The notes: generated by a model not told the origin, from the letters alone. A DNA stretch of 64,000 bases from SAR324 cluster bacterium (GCA_028282885.1 JANQGX010000025.1:62001-126000); one strand, 5' to 3'; numbered from the stretch's first letter, positions 1 to 8,839 are shown. Program-made: numbers and translations.

Positions 1-847
1 TGACCTTTTTATTCGCCCAGGGTGAATCTGGACTTTTGCTGTCAACCATCAGGTGAATACCGACTGCTTGATCAAAATCGATTTTAAATCCTTGTTTGGC
101 CATCGTTTTCGCGTGTTGGGGAAGTGCAAATATGATCCCATGCGCCTCGCCTGCTTTAAGGGCGGATAGCGCCGTCATCTTGTCCTTGATGAAGAGATAC
201 TCCACACCATCAAGGTAAGGGCGCCCCTGTTTCCAGTATTGATCAAACCGGGTCCAGAGCATGTTTTTTCCGCGTTGAAAACTGACAAACTTAAACGGGC
301 CGGTGCCGACAGGATGAGTCTCAGCCCATTTTGCACCTTTCTCCTTAATGGCTTTCGGAGACGCCATATAGGCTTCGCTGGCCAGTTCAAAGATCGTGAT
401 ACTCTGATATTTCGAAGCATTTAGCCTGGCAGTATATTTATCCAACACATCTACCGAAGTGATGTTCTTGAAAGCACCTGTCGGTTTTCCGACAAACAAA
501 TCCATATTAAATTTGAAGGCTTCAGCATCAAAATCGGTACCATCATGAAATTTCACCCCTTTTCTGAGGCTTATGATCCATGATTTCTCATCTTCCGCTA
601 GTTTCCATGCAGTGGCCAGATGCGGATGGAACTTGCCGTATTTGTCCACGGCAATCATCGTTTCCATGGCCACGGAAGCGTACATTTCGCCAATTGACCG
701 TATCTTCGGGGGATAGCCGAACGATACGGCCGGCAAGCTCCAGATGAGCTTCAGATGCCCGCCATATTCCGCACCAAAGACTTTTGGCCCGCATAAAAGA
801 GCTGCAAACAAATAAATGAACACTACCATCTTTATCGTTTTTTTCAT
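1..847 (-). CDS. ABC importer substrate-binding protein (SBP family 5), partial
   Basis: The reading frame is open from the ATG at 847 to the window edge, so about 282 N-terminal codons are visible and the C-terminus lies outside. The start is preceded by AAAGGAG. The first ~25 residues form a signal peptide (MKK, then a hydrophobic stretch ending near VFGA). The body shows the peptide/nickel-type pattern: a WKLAEDEKSWIISLRKGVKFHDG-like segment around residue 80 and HPVGTGPFKF near residue 180. It would capture the substrate in the periplasm for the importer whose ATPase gene lies just upstream. The permeases are probably beyond the window. The substrate cannot be read from sequence; a carboxylate is inferred from the operon. 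Confidence 0.88.
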   Translation of the reverse strand, partial: MKKTIKMVVFIYLFAALLCGPKVFGAEYGGHLKLIWSLPAVSFGYPPKIRSIGEMYASVAMETMIAVDKYGKFHPHLATAWKLAEDEKSWIISLRKGVKFHDGTDFDAEAFKFNMDLFVGKPTGAFKNITSVDVLDKYTARLNASKYQSITIFELASEAYMASPKAIKEKGAKWAETHPVGTGPFKFVSFQRGKNMLWTRFDQYWKQGRPYLDGVEYLFIKDKMTALSALKAGEAHGIIFALPQHAKTMAKQGFKIDFDQAVGIHLMVDSKSPDSPWANKKV

Positions 848-1020
848 GCTTTCTCCTTTAACCTGGTTATGCCCTGTTGTTGGTCTGTATTTAAAATCGA
901 TGACCGGAAACCTTGAACCTCTAACGAAAATAACTTGCTGATTGTTTCTGATTGCACTCCTGACAAAAAAGATATCAAGAATACCTTCTACTTAATTGGC
1001 ACTGCCATCAGCCGCCAATA

Positions 1021-3057
1021 TTAAGCCTTAAAACAGGCAACTTCATGGTTTTCCCGCACTGTTGCCAGAGATGGAATACCCTCTTTGCACTTTTGGTCCG
1101 CGATAGGACATCGCGGATGAAAGGTACATCCTGCGGGAGGATTCAAAGGGCTTGGAATTTCACCTTGAAGAACGGAATGATCTCTTTTCTGTTCAATAAA
1201 AGGGTCCGGAATCGGAATAGAAGCCAATAGAGACTGTGTGTAAGGATGAAGCGGATCCTTATAAATCGTTTTGCTGTCCGTTACTTCAACAATCCGTCCG
1301 AGATACATTACCGCGATTCGGGAACTGATGTGTTTTACAACTGACAGGTCATGAGCGATAAACAGGTAAGTTAAACCGCTGATACCTTCCTGCAATTCAA
1401 CGAAAAGATTGATGATCTGTGCCTGGATAGAAACATCAAGAGCGGATACAGGTTCATCACAAATAATGAGAGATGAATCACAGGCCAGAGACCGGGCAAC
1501 ACCAATTCGTTGCCGCTGTCCACCACTGAACTCGTGAGGCACACGTCCCATCATGCTTGGATGAAGCCCAACCAAGCCAAACAGTTCCTCAATCCGTTCT
1601 TTATATTCTTTCCCCCCTTTAACCAGGCCATGGATTTTCAAGGGATCACCGACAATGCTCGCTGCTGATTGGCGCGGGTCCAACGATCCATAGGGATCTT
1701 GAAAGATCATCGAGATTTTTCGGGTCAGAGAACGACGTTTTTTTTCAGGAAGTTTTACAATGTCCTGCCCTTCAAACCATATCTTCCCACCGGTCGGTTC
1801 ATAGATTCTTGAAATGCAACGCCCAAGTGTCGTTTTGCCGGATCCGCTTTCGCCAACCAGACCAAGGGTCTCTCCAGGGTAAATTTTCAGGTTGATCCCA
1901 TCGATCGCGTTTACATGACCCACTACGCGCTGCAACAGACCTCTCCTGATGGGAAACTGCATTTTTAGATCTTCAATAACGACAAGCGGCTCGGCCTTTT
2001 TGTCTATCGGTCGTTTTTGTGTATCTTTCTTTTTAAGTTCTGTGATGGTTTTTACCTGCACATCAGCATGGCAGGCCGCATAATGCTCGCCTTCCACATG
2101 TCTCATTTCAACCTTTCGACTTTGATCACACGCATCTGTTCGATGGGAACACCTGGGATAGAACGCGCAGGAATCCGGCAGATCAATCAGGTTTGGAGGC
2201 GCCCCTTTGATCGGAACAAGAGAAGCATCATCGGAGTCATCAAGGCGTGGTATGCTACCTAGCAAGCCTATTGTGTATGGATGTTGCGGGTTGGAAAAAA
2301 TCTCTTTAGAAGTGCCGGACTCCACAACACGCCCGGCATACATCACGTACAACCTTTGGGCATAACGAGCCACGACCCCGAGATTGTGGGTGACTATTAT
2401 CAGCGATGCCCGGAACTCGCGAACCATTTCGCATAGCAGTTCCAGAACCTGTGCCTGTGTTGTCACATCCAGTGCTGTTGTCGGTTCATCCGCGATGATC
2501 AATTTCGGATTACATGATATCGACATGGCAATCATAACCCGTTGCAACATCCCGCCACTGAATTGGTGCGCATAGTCATTCATTCGCTTTTCAGCATCCG
2601 GTATCCCGACTCTGCCAAGCAATTCGATTGCTTTTTTGTTGGCCTTTTTTCGGTCCATCTTCAAATGAAGCATAAGGCCTTCCGTCATCTGAAATCCAAT
2701 CGTCAGCCCGGGATTTAGCGATGACATCGGCTCCTGAAAGATCATACTGATCTTACTGCCCCGAATGGAACGCATCTCTGTTCCATTCTGCTTCAGTCTT
2801 AACAGATCCCGTCCTTCAAACATGATTCGCCCGCTTACAAACTTCCCCGGTGGAACCGGTATCAATTGCAAAGCTGAAAGCAGGCCTACTGACTTTCCAC
2901 ATCCGCTTTCCCCCACAATTGCCACAATTTCCTGTTCATTGACGTGGTAGGATACACCATTGACAGCTTTAACCAGCCCGTAGTCTGTAACAAAATCCGT
3001 TCTCAGATTTTGAACATCAAGAACCTTTTTTGTTTTATCAAAGCGTTCAGCTTTCAC
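1021..3057 (-). CDS. Fused two-domain ABC ATPase (DppD-DppF / GsiA-like)
   Basis: A 678-residue protein with two complete ABC nucleotide-binding domains. The first has Walker A GESGCGKS (residues 49-56), signature SGGMLQR and Walker [10 protein letters not shown]. The second has GESGSGKT, SGGQRQR and CDEPVSALD. Each domain ends in a Cys-rich oligopeptide-transporter tail (FYPRC, FHPRC). Fusion of the D and F ATPases is known for glutathione/peptide importers such as GsiA. The start is GTG, with CTGGAG seven bases upstream; an overlapping ATG runs straight into a stop. It energises import of the substrate bound by the adjacent binding protein. The second copy of this system, at 40-42 kb, keeps the two ATPases as separate genes. 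Confidence 0.93.
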   Translation of the reverse strand: MKAERFDKTKKVLDVQNLRTDFVTDYGLVKAVNGVSYHVNEQEIVAIVGESGCGKSVGLLSALQLIPVPPGKFVSGRIMFEGRDLLRLKQNGTEMRSIRGSKISMIFQEPMSSLNPGLTIGFQMTEGLMLHLKMDRKKANKKAIELLGRVGIPDAEKRMNDYAHQFSGGMLQRVMIAMSISCNPKLIIADEPTTALDVTTQAQVLELLCEMVREFRASLIIVTHNLGVVARYAQRLYVMYAGRVVESGTSKEIFSNPQHPYTIGLLGSIPRLDDSDDASLVPIKGAPPNLIDLPDSCAFYPRCSHRTDACDQSRKVEMRHVEGEHYAACHADVQVKTITELKKKDTQKRPIDKKAEPLVVIEDLKMQFPIRRGLLQRVVGHVNAIDGINLKIYPGETLGLVGESGSGKTTLGRCISRIYEPTGGKIWFEGQDIVKLPEKKRRSLTRKISMIFQDPYGSLDPRQSAASIVGDPLKIHGLVKGGKEYKERIEELFGLVGLHPSMMGRVPHEFSGGQRQRIGVARSLACDSSLIICDEPVSALDVSIQAQIINLFVELQEGISGLTYLFIAHDLSVVKHISSRIAVMYLGRIVEVTDSKTIYKDPLHPYTQSLLASIPIPDPFIEQKRDHSVLQGEIPSPLNPPAGCTFHPRCPIADQKCKEGIPSLATVRENHEVACFKA

Positions 3058-3127
3058 ATTTACTCCAGGTGTATAGATGGTCGAGGAAAGACGAGTTCAA
3101 ATAGAACAATTAAAACCTGTTTTTCGT

Positions 3128-4324
3128 CTAATGAAAATATAAACCGCCATTTGGATAAATGGTCTGTCCGGTGATAAAATCACTCTGCTTTGAAGACAAG
3201 AACATCACGGTTCCCACCATCTCCTCAGGAGTGGCCGGTCTGTTGCTCGCCTGAATACCCATGACCAGATCCTGTTCATCCCGGAGATATACTGATTTGT
3301 TGGATTCGGTGATCACCGGCCCATAAGATATACAATTGACGGTTATATTCCACATACCCAGTTCCTTTGCCATCCCACGGGTCATACCGACAACCCCGGC
3401 CTTGGAGGTTAAATAGTGCAACAATGGCAGTTCCCCGGTATCCCAAGCCGAAGATGAAGTCGTGATGATCTTTCCCCATTTCTGCGCTTTCATATAGGGA
3501 ACAGCCGCTTTGCATGTTAACCAGGTTCCGGTGAGATTCACCGCCATGACATATTCCCACTCTTCCTGGGTAATATCCTCAAAAGGTTTGATATCGAGAC
3601 TTTCAAGAGCGACTGTAGCGTTGTTAATCAGGACATCAATACGACCATACTTCTCAACGGTTTGTTCCATCAGGTTTTGCACACTTGACTGCTGGGAGAT
3701 ATCGGTTTTAACAAAACAGGCTTCAAGTCCTTTTTCCGTTAATTCTTCTGCTATTTGTTCTCCGGAATCCGAACGTTGGGCAATGACAACTTTGGCACCA
3801 ACTTCGGCAAAGCGGTCAACCAGGGTCCTCCCAATGCCTTGTCCCACGCCGACAATAACAACAACTTTATCCTTGATACCCATCGAGTCGCCCAGGTTTT
3901 CCTTTTCATAAGTCTCCTCAATATAGACCTTGAATTCACAGGTACCCAGCCCGTTTAGCCCGATTCCCGGGTCCGTACACCGAAATCCCCTCAGCTCCGA
4001 GACCATCTCGTCACTATTGCCCATACGGTCCAGATACACCTCCATCCGTTCTCCAAGCGGTGTCAGTGCTCCAAGACACATTGGTGCCGAACTTTTTGTT
4101 GTATTGATCTTCTGGCCCATGTCTACCACATATTTCTGTCCCGGTTTCAACTTGGCCGCACAGTTCTTGGCACTGACAACCTCTGCAACAACCTGATATC
4201 TCCCCGCTTTCAGCCCGACTGCCCTGAGTTCTTCATGTTGTTCCTCGGATATTTTGTCCATGTCTTCTTCGGGCATATCCAGAAATCCGTTCAAGAAACG
4301 CCTGACATTGATATCATGTATCAT
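3128..4324 (-). CDS. TIGR04076-like domain fused to short-chain dehydrogenase/reductase
   Basis: A 398-residue protein. Residues 1-~135 closely match the separate protein encoded next door (4432-4863), with shared blocks such as VVAEVVS, LGALTPLG, EVYLDRMG and FRCTDPG, and resemble the small TIGR04076 family. Residues ~145-398 form a classical SDR: a glycine motif VGVGQGIG, LINNA, a catalytic serine in the TTSSS segment and Y-L-T-S-K. The join passes through MGIKDKVVV, which looks like a native SDR start, so a gene fusion is likely. The SDR would perform an NAD(P)-dependent alcohol/ketone oxidoreduction on a pathway intermediate. The fused domain may bind the substrate or a metal; its function is not known. 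An internal start is not excluded. Confidence 0.85.
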   Translation of the reverse strand: MIHDINVRRFLNGFLDMPEEDMDKISEEQHEELRAVGLKAGRYQVVAEVVSAKNCAAKLKPGQKYVVDMGQKINTTKSSAPMCLGALTPLGERMEVYLDRMGNSDEMVSELRGFRCTDPGIGLNGLGTCEFKVYIEETYEKENLGDSMGIKDKVVVIVGVGQGIGRTLVDRFAEVGAKVVIAQRSDSGEQIAEELTEKGLEACFVKTDISQQSSVQNLMEQTVEKYGRIDVLINNATVALESLDIKPFEDITQEEWEYVMAVNLTGTWLTCKAAVPYMKAQKWGKIITTSSSAWDTGELPLLHYLTSKAGVVGMTRGMAKELGMWNITVNCISYGPVITESNKSVYLRDEQDLVMGIQASNRPATPEEMVGTVMFLSSKQSDFITGQTIYPNGGLYFH

Positions 4325-4431
4325 GCTTTATCCTTTCTATATTGTTCCGGATCGATAGATTTCGAGAGAAACTGCCAGTTTTGATAAACTGTTTTCCCTG
4401 TGAATCGTTGATAATAATGGCAGTTCTATCC

Positions 4432-4863
4432 CTACTTGCCTGGTACTTCCTCAATGGAAATTTTAAACTCCACCGTGCCAAGGCCGTTAAGTCCGACACC
4501 CGGGTCTGTACATCGAAATCCCCTCAGGCTGGAAGCCACTTTGTCGCTGTGTCCCATTCGGTCGAGGTATACTTCCAATTTGTGTCCCAGCGGCGTTAGA
4601 GCTCCTAAACACAGTGGCGCAGTGCTCTCTTCCATGTTGATCATCTGGGCGGGTTCAATCACATATTTTTGGCCCGCTTTCAGTTCGGCAGCGCAATACC
4701 TGGAACTGACAACTTCCGCAACTACCCTGTATTTACCGGCCTTTCGGGCAACATTCATCATTTCTTTCTGCTGTTCCTCTGATATTTTTTTCAGGTCTTC
4801 ATCAGACATTCCCAGGCGGTCAACCAAAAATCCTTTCAACATATCGTCCATTGTTTTCTCCAC
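4432..4863 (-). CDS. TIGR04076-like small protein
   Basis: 143 residues, a clear paralogue of the N-terminal domain of the downstream fusion. Both contain an acidic/Lys helix (MSDEDLKKISEEQ), VVAEVVS, a conserved Cys after it, AGQKYVIE, LCLGALTPLG, YLDRMGHSD and FRCTDPGVGLNGLG. Two conserved Cys (CLG and RCTDPG) could bind a metal or a substrate. There is no signal peptide, so it is cytoplasmic. It lies between the lyase gene and the fusion gene in the same operon. The family assignment rests on remembered motifs and the biochemical function is unknown. The duplication suggests a heterodimer or a free subunit partnering the fused enzyme. Confidence 0.75.
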   Translation of the reverse strand: MEKTMDDMLKGFLVDRLGMSDEDLKKISEEQQKEMMNVARKAGKYRVVAEVVSSRYCAAELKAGQKYVIEPAQMINMEESTAPLCLGALTPLGHKLEVYLDRMGHSDKVASSLRGFRCTDPGVGLNGLGTVEFKISIEEVPGK

Positions 4864-4879
4864 TTTGATGTATGTTAAT

Positions 4880-5755
4880 TTAAGCCAAAAGCACCTTTAG
4901 ATATTTGCTTTCCAGATCAAGAAATCGATCAGTTCCCATCAACTTATTGAAACCCGGGAAATCATACATTTTATCTAAAAAACCTTCGGTTGTACCTTTC
5001 TCCATCAGTTCGTGCATAATACTCTTAACAGCCCATGCAGCGGCATATAAAGCTGATCCGGGATAGACGACAACACTGAATCCCAGTTCCTCCAAGGCCT
5101 TGGCTGTTGTCAGAGGTGTTTTGGCTCCTTCCCCCTGAATAGCAACTGTCGGAGCTTCCACCTCCTTATTGATTCGGGAAATCTCTTCTTCCGTGGTCGG
5201 AGCCTCAATAAACAAAAGATCCGCCCCTGCCTCATGGTAGAGATTCGCCCTTTCAATCGCTTCATCAATACCATGCGTAGCAATGGCATCTGTCCTGGCC
5301 TGTATTACAAAATCGGGATCATTCCTGGCGTCAACGGCTGCTTTTAACTTGGCAATCATTTCCTCTGCCGCAATCACCTGTTTTCCTTCCAAATGACCGC
5401 ATCGTTTAGGGAATGTCTGGTCTTCAATAAACAGACCGGCCGCACCGGCTTTTTCAATTTCCTTTACCGTTCTGATGACGTTCAACACACCACCATGTCC
5501 GGTGTCACCGTCAACCAGGATTGGGATTTCCACCGCTTCACAGATATTTCGGGTCTGATTGACCATTTCTGAAAGGGTCATCAAAGACAAATCCGGTTTA
5601 CCCAGTGAGGTCGCAGAAACTGCATGTCCGGAAATTGTTGTACATTTGAAACCCGACTGTTCAATGATCATAGCCGAAACCGCGTCATACGCTGCAGGCA
5701 TCATCAGTATTGATTTTTCCAGTATCAGGTTTTTTAAGATCGTCGTCTTTTTCAT
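4880..5755 (-). CDS. Isocitrate lyase/PEP mutase superfamily C-C lyase (dimethylmalate/methylisocitrate lyase-like)
   Basis: 291 residues from the ATG at 5755, which has GAAGGA about eight bases upstream; a longer frame to 5800 lacks support. It has the superfamily Mg-binding VDGDTGHGG (residues 81-89) and the catalytic-loop KRCGH with Cys119, as in isocitrate, methylisocitrate and 2,3-dimethylmalate lyases. Such enzymes split a 2-hydroxy dicarboxylate or tricarboxylate retro-aldol fashion, giving for instance pyruvate plus propionate from dimethylmalate. The two genes upstream encode a LeuCD-like hydratase, the same pairing as dmdAB plus dml in Eubacterium barkeri nicotinate fermentation. 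Methylisocitrate or oxaloacetate substrates remain possible. Confidence 0.85.
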   Translation of the reverse strand: MKKTTILKNLILEKSILMMPAAYDAVSAMIIEQSGFKCTTISGHAVSATSLGKPDLSLMTLSEMVNQTRNICEAVEIPILVDGDTGHGGVLNVIRTVKEIEKAGAAGLFIEDQTFPKRCGHLEGKQVIAAEEMIAKLKAAVDARNDPDFVIQARTDAIATHGIDEAIERANLYHEAGADLLFIEAPTTEEEISRINKEVEAPTVAIQGEGAKTPLTTAKALEELGFSVVVYPGSALYAAAWAVKSIMHELMEKGTTEGFLDKMYDFPGFNKLMGTDRFLDLESKYLKVLLA

Positions 5756-5809
5756 TAGCCATCCTTCGATAATTATTGCGCCCTCGGTTATTGGCAGCAT
5801 GCACTGTTG

Positions 5810-6295
5810 TCACTGATTTAGTGACTCAAGGATGCCCCCGGATTTCAATATATTCAGTAAATCCGGATGAAGCCGCCCTCCGGTTAGCTTTTTACTTTGA
5901 GTTTGATTAATTATTGCGGAACTCTCAAAGTCAACCTCCAGGATTTCCCCTTCCGCCACTGCTTCAGTTATGCCTTTGCAAATCATGACAGGAAATCCGA
6001 CAGCCATACAATTTCGAAAAAAAATTCGCGCAATCGAGTCGGCCACGACACAGCCGATTCCCAGCCTTTTCAAGTTAACCGCGGCAGATTCACGACTTGA
6101 ACCGCACCCGAAGTTCTCCCCCGCGACAATGATGTCACCCTCCCGGCACTCGCGTGTAAAGACATCATGAATGTGAAGCACTTTCTTTTTTGTTACTTCC
6201 CAGGGTTCGTCCAGAGTAAAGCTGGGACTAAGATAATCGGTACTTATATCGTCGCCGAACTTCCAAACCCTGCCTTTCCTGATCATATCCATCAT
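5810..6295 (-). CDS. Aconitase-superfamily hydratase, small subunit (LeuD/DmdB-like)
   Basis: 161 residues, the usual size of a free LeuD-type swivelling domain. The key motif GENFGCGSSRES lies near residues 58-69, and the N-terminal GDDISTDYLSP is typical. It pairs with the large subunit encoded 36 bp upstream to form a [4Fe-4S] hydro-lyase that interconverts a hydroxy-dicarboxylate and its dehydrated form. Family members include isopropylmalate isomerase, homoaconitase and dimethylmaleate hydratase. No leuA or leuB neighbours occur, and the next gene is a C-C lyase, so a catabolic role is preferred over leucine synthesis. The start at 6295 has AGGA about nine bases upstream. Confidence 0.88.
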   Translation of the reverse strand: MMDMIRKGRVWKFGDDISTDYLSPSFTLDEPWEVTKKKVLHIHDVFTRECREGDIIVAGENFGCGSSRESAAVNLKRLGIGCVVADSIARIFFRNCMAVGFPVMICKGITEAVAEGEILEVDFESSAIINQTQSKKLTGGRLHPDLLNILKSGGILESLNQ

Positions 6296-6331
6296 CCGTT
6301 TTCCTGTTTGTTAATTTGAAACCCTTTATGA

Positions 6332-7591
6332 CTAAAGATACTTCCTGGGATCCGTGATTTTACCTTCAACTGCCGAAGCTGCAACAGTCTCCGGTGATGC
6401 CAGGTAAATAGAACTTTCCGGATTACCCATTCTGCCTTTAAAGTTTCTGTTGGTCGACGCTATGGCAGACTCTCCGTTTGCAAGGATGCCGTTATTCAAA
6501 CCGCCGCAAGGACCACAAGTCGGCGGGCAAAGCATAGCGCCTGCTTCCAGCAAAGTCTGCAAAACACCTGATTCAGAGACATTCAAATAGACCTCGCGGG
6601 AGGCCGGAATGACGATCAACCTGGTTTCGGGATGCGTCTGCCTGCCCTTTAGAATTGAAGCCGCTCTTTCCAGGTCTTCGACCCTTGCATTTGTGCAGGA
6701 GCCGATAAATGCCTGTTGAACAGCGATACCTTCGACCTCTGTAACAGGTTTCACATTATCGACATTGTGGGGGCATGCCACTTGGGGTTCAAGAGTGGAA
6801 AAGTCAATTTCGTATACTTTTTCATACACCGCACCGGTATCGGATTGGATCGGATTAATTGAATCCTTTGTACGCTTTTCAAGATAATCAATTGTCTTTT
6901 CATCACACGGGAACATCGCGAATTTGGCCCCGATTTCAACCCCCATGTTACAAATCGTCATTCGGTCATCGATGCTCAATGCCGATGCCACAGGCCCCGT
7001 GAATTCTACTGATTTGTATTGGGCCACGTTCACCAGGTAATCGCCGGCAATTTTCAGGATGATATCTTTCGCAGAGGTTCCCGTTGGCAGAACTCCGTTT
7101 AAAACGAATTTAATCGTGCCCGGCACCATAAACCAAAGTGATCCTGTCGCCATCACATAAGCAATATCCGAATGCCCGATGCCGCATGAAGCTGCTGCCA
7201 GCGCACCATAGGTAGTCGTGTGGGAATCCCCGCCAGGTATAAGATGACCCGGAAGAACATGTCCTTTTTCCACCATTACCTGATGACAAATGCCAACACC
7301 GCCGTCATAAAAATGCCTGATCCCTTGTTGTTTGACCCATTTTCTGATTTTCCGGTGTTTCTCTGCTTGCACTGCATTCTGCGCCGGATATTGATGATCC
7401 ATTATCACAACCACCCTGTCCGGATCCCAGATTTTTGCGTGGCCCTTTTCTTCCAGTAGAACAAAAGAATCATAAAAGGACATATCTGCGACCATCAGTG
7501 TATCAATCTCGGCCGTAATAAACTCTCCCGGTTTGACTTCAGGTTTTCCGGAAGCTCTTGCAAGTACCTTTTCCGCAATCGTCATAGACAT
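6332..7591 (-). CDS. Aconitase-superfamily hydratase, large [4Fe-4S] subunit (LeuC/DmdA-like)
   Basis: 419 residues, the length of the short LeuC/homoaconitase type. The three iron-sulfur ligands are visible as Cys299 (IGSCTN) and Cys359/Cys362 (TCGPCGG). GGDSHTTTYGAL near residue 120 is the conserved active-site segment. With the small subunit it adds or removes water from a branched dicarboxylic acid in the cytoplasm. It is the first structural gene of the operon, with AAGGGGA seven bases before the ATG. The gene order hydratase large, hydratase small, lyase supports a malate-derivative cleavage pathway. Isopropylmalate dehydratase activity cannot be excluded from sequence alone. Confidence 0.9.
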   Translation of the reverse strand: MSMTIAEKVLARASGKPEVKPGEFITAEIDTLMVADMSFYDSFVLLEEKGHAKIWDPDRVVVIMDHQYPAQNAVQAEKHRKIRKWVKQQGIRHFYDGGVGICHQVMVEKGHVLPGHLIPGGDSHTTTYGALAAASCGIGHSDIAYVMATGSLWFMVPGTIKFVLNGVLPTGTSAKDIILKIAGDYLVNVAQYKSVEFTGPVASALSIDDRMTICNMGVEIGAKFAMFPCDEKTIDYLEKRTKDSINPIQSDTGAVYEKVYEIDFSTLEPQVACPHNVDNVKPVTEVEGIAVQQAFIGSCTNARVEDLERAASILKGRQTHPETRLIVIPASREVYLNVSESGVLQTLLEAGAMLCPPTCGPCGGLNNGILANGESAIASTNRNFKGRMGNPESSIYLASPETVAASAVEGKITDPRKYL

Positions 7592-7686
7592 TTATAATCC
7601 CCTTCTTATCAAGCGTTTGGTATATGATTATTGAAGGTCATACGAATCTGTATCGTCAATTTGAACACAATCCGGATAGGTAACTC

Positions 7687-7733
7687 TCTCTTCTCAAAAC
7701 CAGACCGGTTCCCGGTATAATTTTGAGAAGAGA
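7687..7733. repeat. 13-bp perfect inverted repeat between the GntR gene and the hydratase operon
   Basis: Arms TCTCTTCTCAAAA (7687-7699) and TTTTGAGAAGAGA (7721-7733) are perfect complements around a 21-nt loop that itself contains ACCGG/CCGGT. No T-tract follows on either strand, so it is a poor intrinsic terminator. It could be an attenuator, an mRNA-stabilising stem or a protein site. It lies 96 bp upstream of the hydratase start. Confidence 0.6.
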
Positions 7734-7818
7734 CAATGCGCATTTGCTGGGGCATCGACGTTCAAGTCCGGAAAGACGAGGCGTAGCGATTCGTTTTAGT
7801 AAGGTATGTTCATGTTTC

Positions 7819-8505
7819 TCATCCCAACTTCGACTCAGGCTTGTTCTCTAACAATTCAAGATTTTTCTTGATTATGCTTTCATGTGTTTTTGTATGCTCA
7901 CGAAGGTACTCTTTGACTTTGGCATACTGGCCTTTTTCCAATCTTTTCACCATGTCCACATGGTCAATCTTCGTCCTTGGCTCGAGCGTTTCAGGCCCTT
8001 GGAACACGTGATACCGCAATAGATTATCCCTGATTCCCTGGAAATATTGGGATAACCTGTTGTTATTGGCAGCATCAACCAGCACGGTATGAAACCTTAA
8101 ACCCGTTTCGAAGAATTCAAGAAACACACTTGGTGAAGAATCAGGAGGAGGTACTTTTAGATTCGTTTCAACTTCAATGATTTCATCAAACTGCTTTATC
8201 CGCCGTACCTTATTCATCTCTAAAAGATCGACTGCTTTGGATTCAATCATCTCCCTGATGGTATACAGATCGATAAAATCCACCAGGCTTATTTTTGACA
8301 CATAGCTGCCTTTTCTTGGAACTGTATCCACTAATTGCTCACCCTCCAGGGTTCTCAGTACCTCTCGCAAAATCGGGCGACTGACTTCCAGAGTCTCCGC
8401 AAGGTGATACTCGTTGATCTTTTCGCCCGGGGCAAAACTTCCAATAATAATCTCTGTTTTAAGATGATCAAGGAGAAACTCGGATACGGATGTAATTGTT
8501 TTCAT
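7819..8505 (-). CDS. GntR-family (FCD) transcriptional regulator
   Basis: 228 residues from the ATG at 8505. The winged helix-turn-helix occupies residues ~8-75 (LAETLEVSRPILREVLRTLE, then RKGSYV). An all-helical FCD ligand domain follows with metal-type histidines in LRFHTVLVDAANN, KIDHVDMV and EHTKTH. Longer frames starting at 8571 or 8625 would place the perfect palindrome at 8539-8561 inside the coding region, so the short start is chosen. FCD regulators usually sense carboxylic acids and repress catabolic operons. It is co-oriented with, and 228 bp upstream of, the hydratase/lyase operon, so it is the probable local regulator. Confidence 0.88.
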   Translation of the reverse strand: MKTITSVSEFLLDHLKTEIIIGSFAPGEKINEYHLAETLEVSRPILREVLRTLEGEQLVDTVPRKGSYVSKISLVDFIDLYTIREMIESKAVDLLEMNKVRRIKQFDEIIEVETNLKVPPPDSSPSVFLEFFETGLRFHTVLVDAANNNRLSQYFQGIRDNLLRYHVFQGPETLEPRTKIDHVDMVKRLEKGQYAKVKEYLREHTKTHESIIKKNLELLENKPESKLG

Positions 8506-8538
8506 TTGTCTAATTATATGATGAGGTGATTCGTTTTT

Positions 8539-8561
8539 AGTATATTGTCTTACAATATACT
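8539..8561. promoter_or_regulatory. Perfect palindromic operator of the FCD-GntR regulator
   Basis: AGTATATTGT-CTT-ACAATATACT is a perfect 10-bp inverted repeat with a 3-bp spacer. The core TTGTCTTACAA matches the FadR/FCD consensus TNGTNNNACNA exactly. It lies 34 bp upstream of the regulator's chosen start, so it probably mediates autoregulation. No clear second copy was seen before the hydratase gene. Confidence 0.75.
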
Positions 8562-8774
8562 GTCGACTCATATGTTTTGTAATGAGGTTTTGGAAAGCTG
8601 TCAAGCGATTTATTAAGCGAAACACATCGAAAAGCTGCCAGCGTAGTCTGCAGGAGGGATTTTATTTTCCATTCCGTTTGCAACATAGATAGAAAATCAG
8701 ATAAAACTTGCTTGTTAATAGGATATTCATCGCAACCAGACCTTTTCTGGCTCGGGATTTGAGTTTGATTTTTA

Positions 8775-8825
8775 TTGACCTTGAAATACCGATGTTATAT
8801 TTATAATGTAGTGCTAAACACTACA
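8775..8825 (+). promoter_or_regulatory. Promoter and operator of the first Phd/PIN module
   Basis: A perfect -10 TATAAT lies at 8802-8807. Possible -35 elements are TTGACC (8775) or TTGAAA (8781), both off the ideal spacing. The inverted repeat TGTAGTG-CTAAA-CACTACA (8807-8825) begins at the -10 and covers the start region, as expected for antitoxin autorepression. Confidence 0.65.
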
Positions 8826-8839
8826 AATGAGAGCCCAAA

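Noticed and set aside
6332..7591. Leucine biosynthesis leuC
   Set aside because: No leuA or leuB is present, and the genes are followed by a C-C lyase, an importer and a catabolic-type regulator. The isopropylmalate role is kept only as an alternative.
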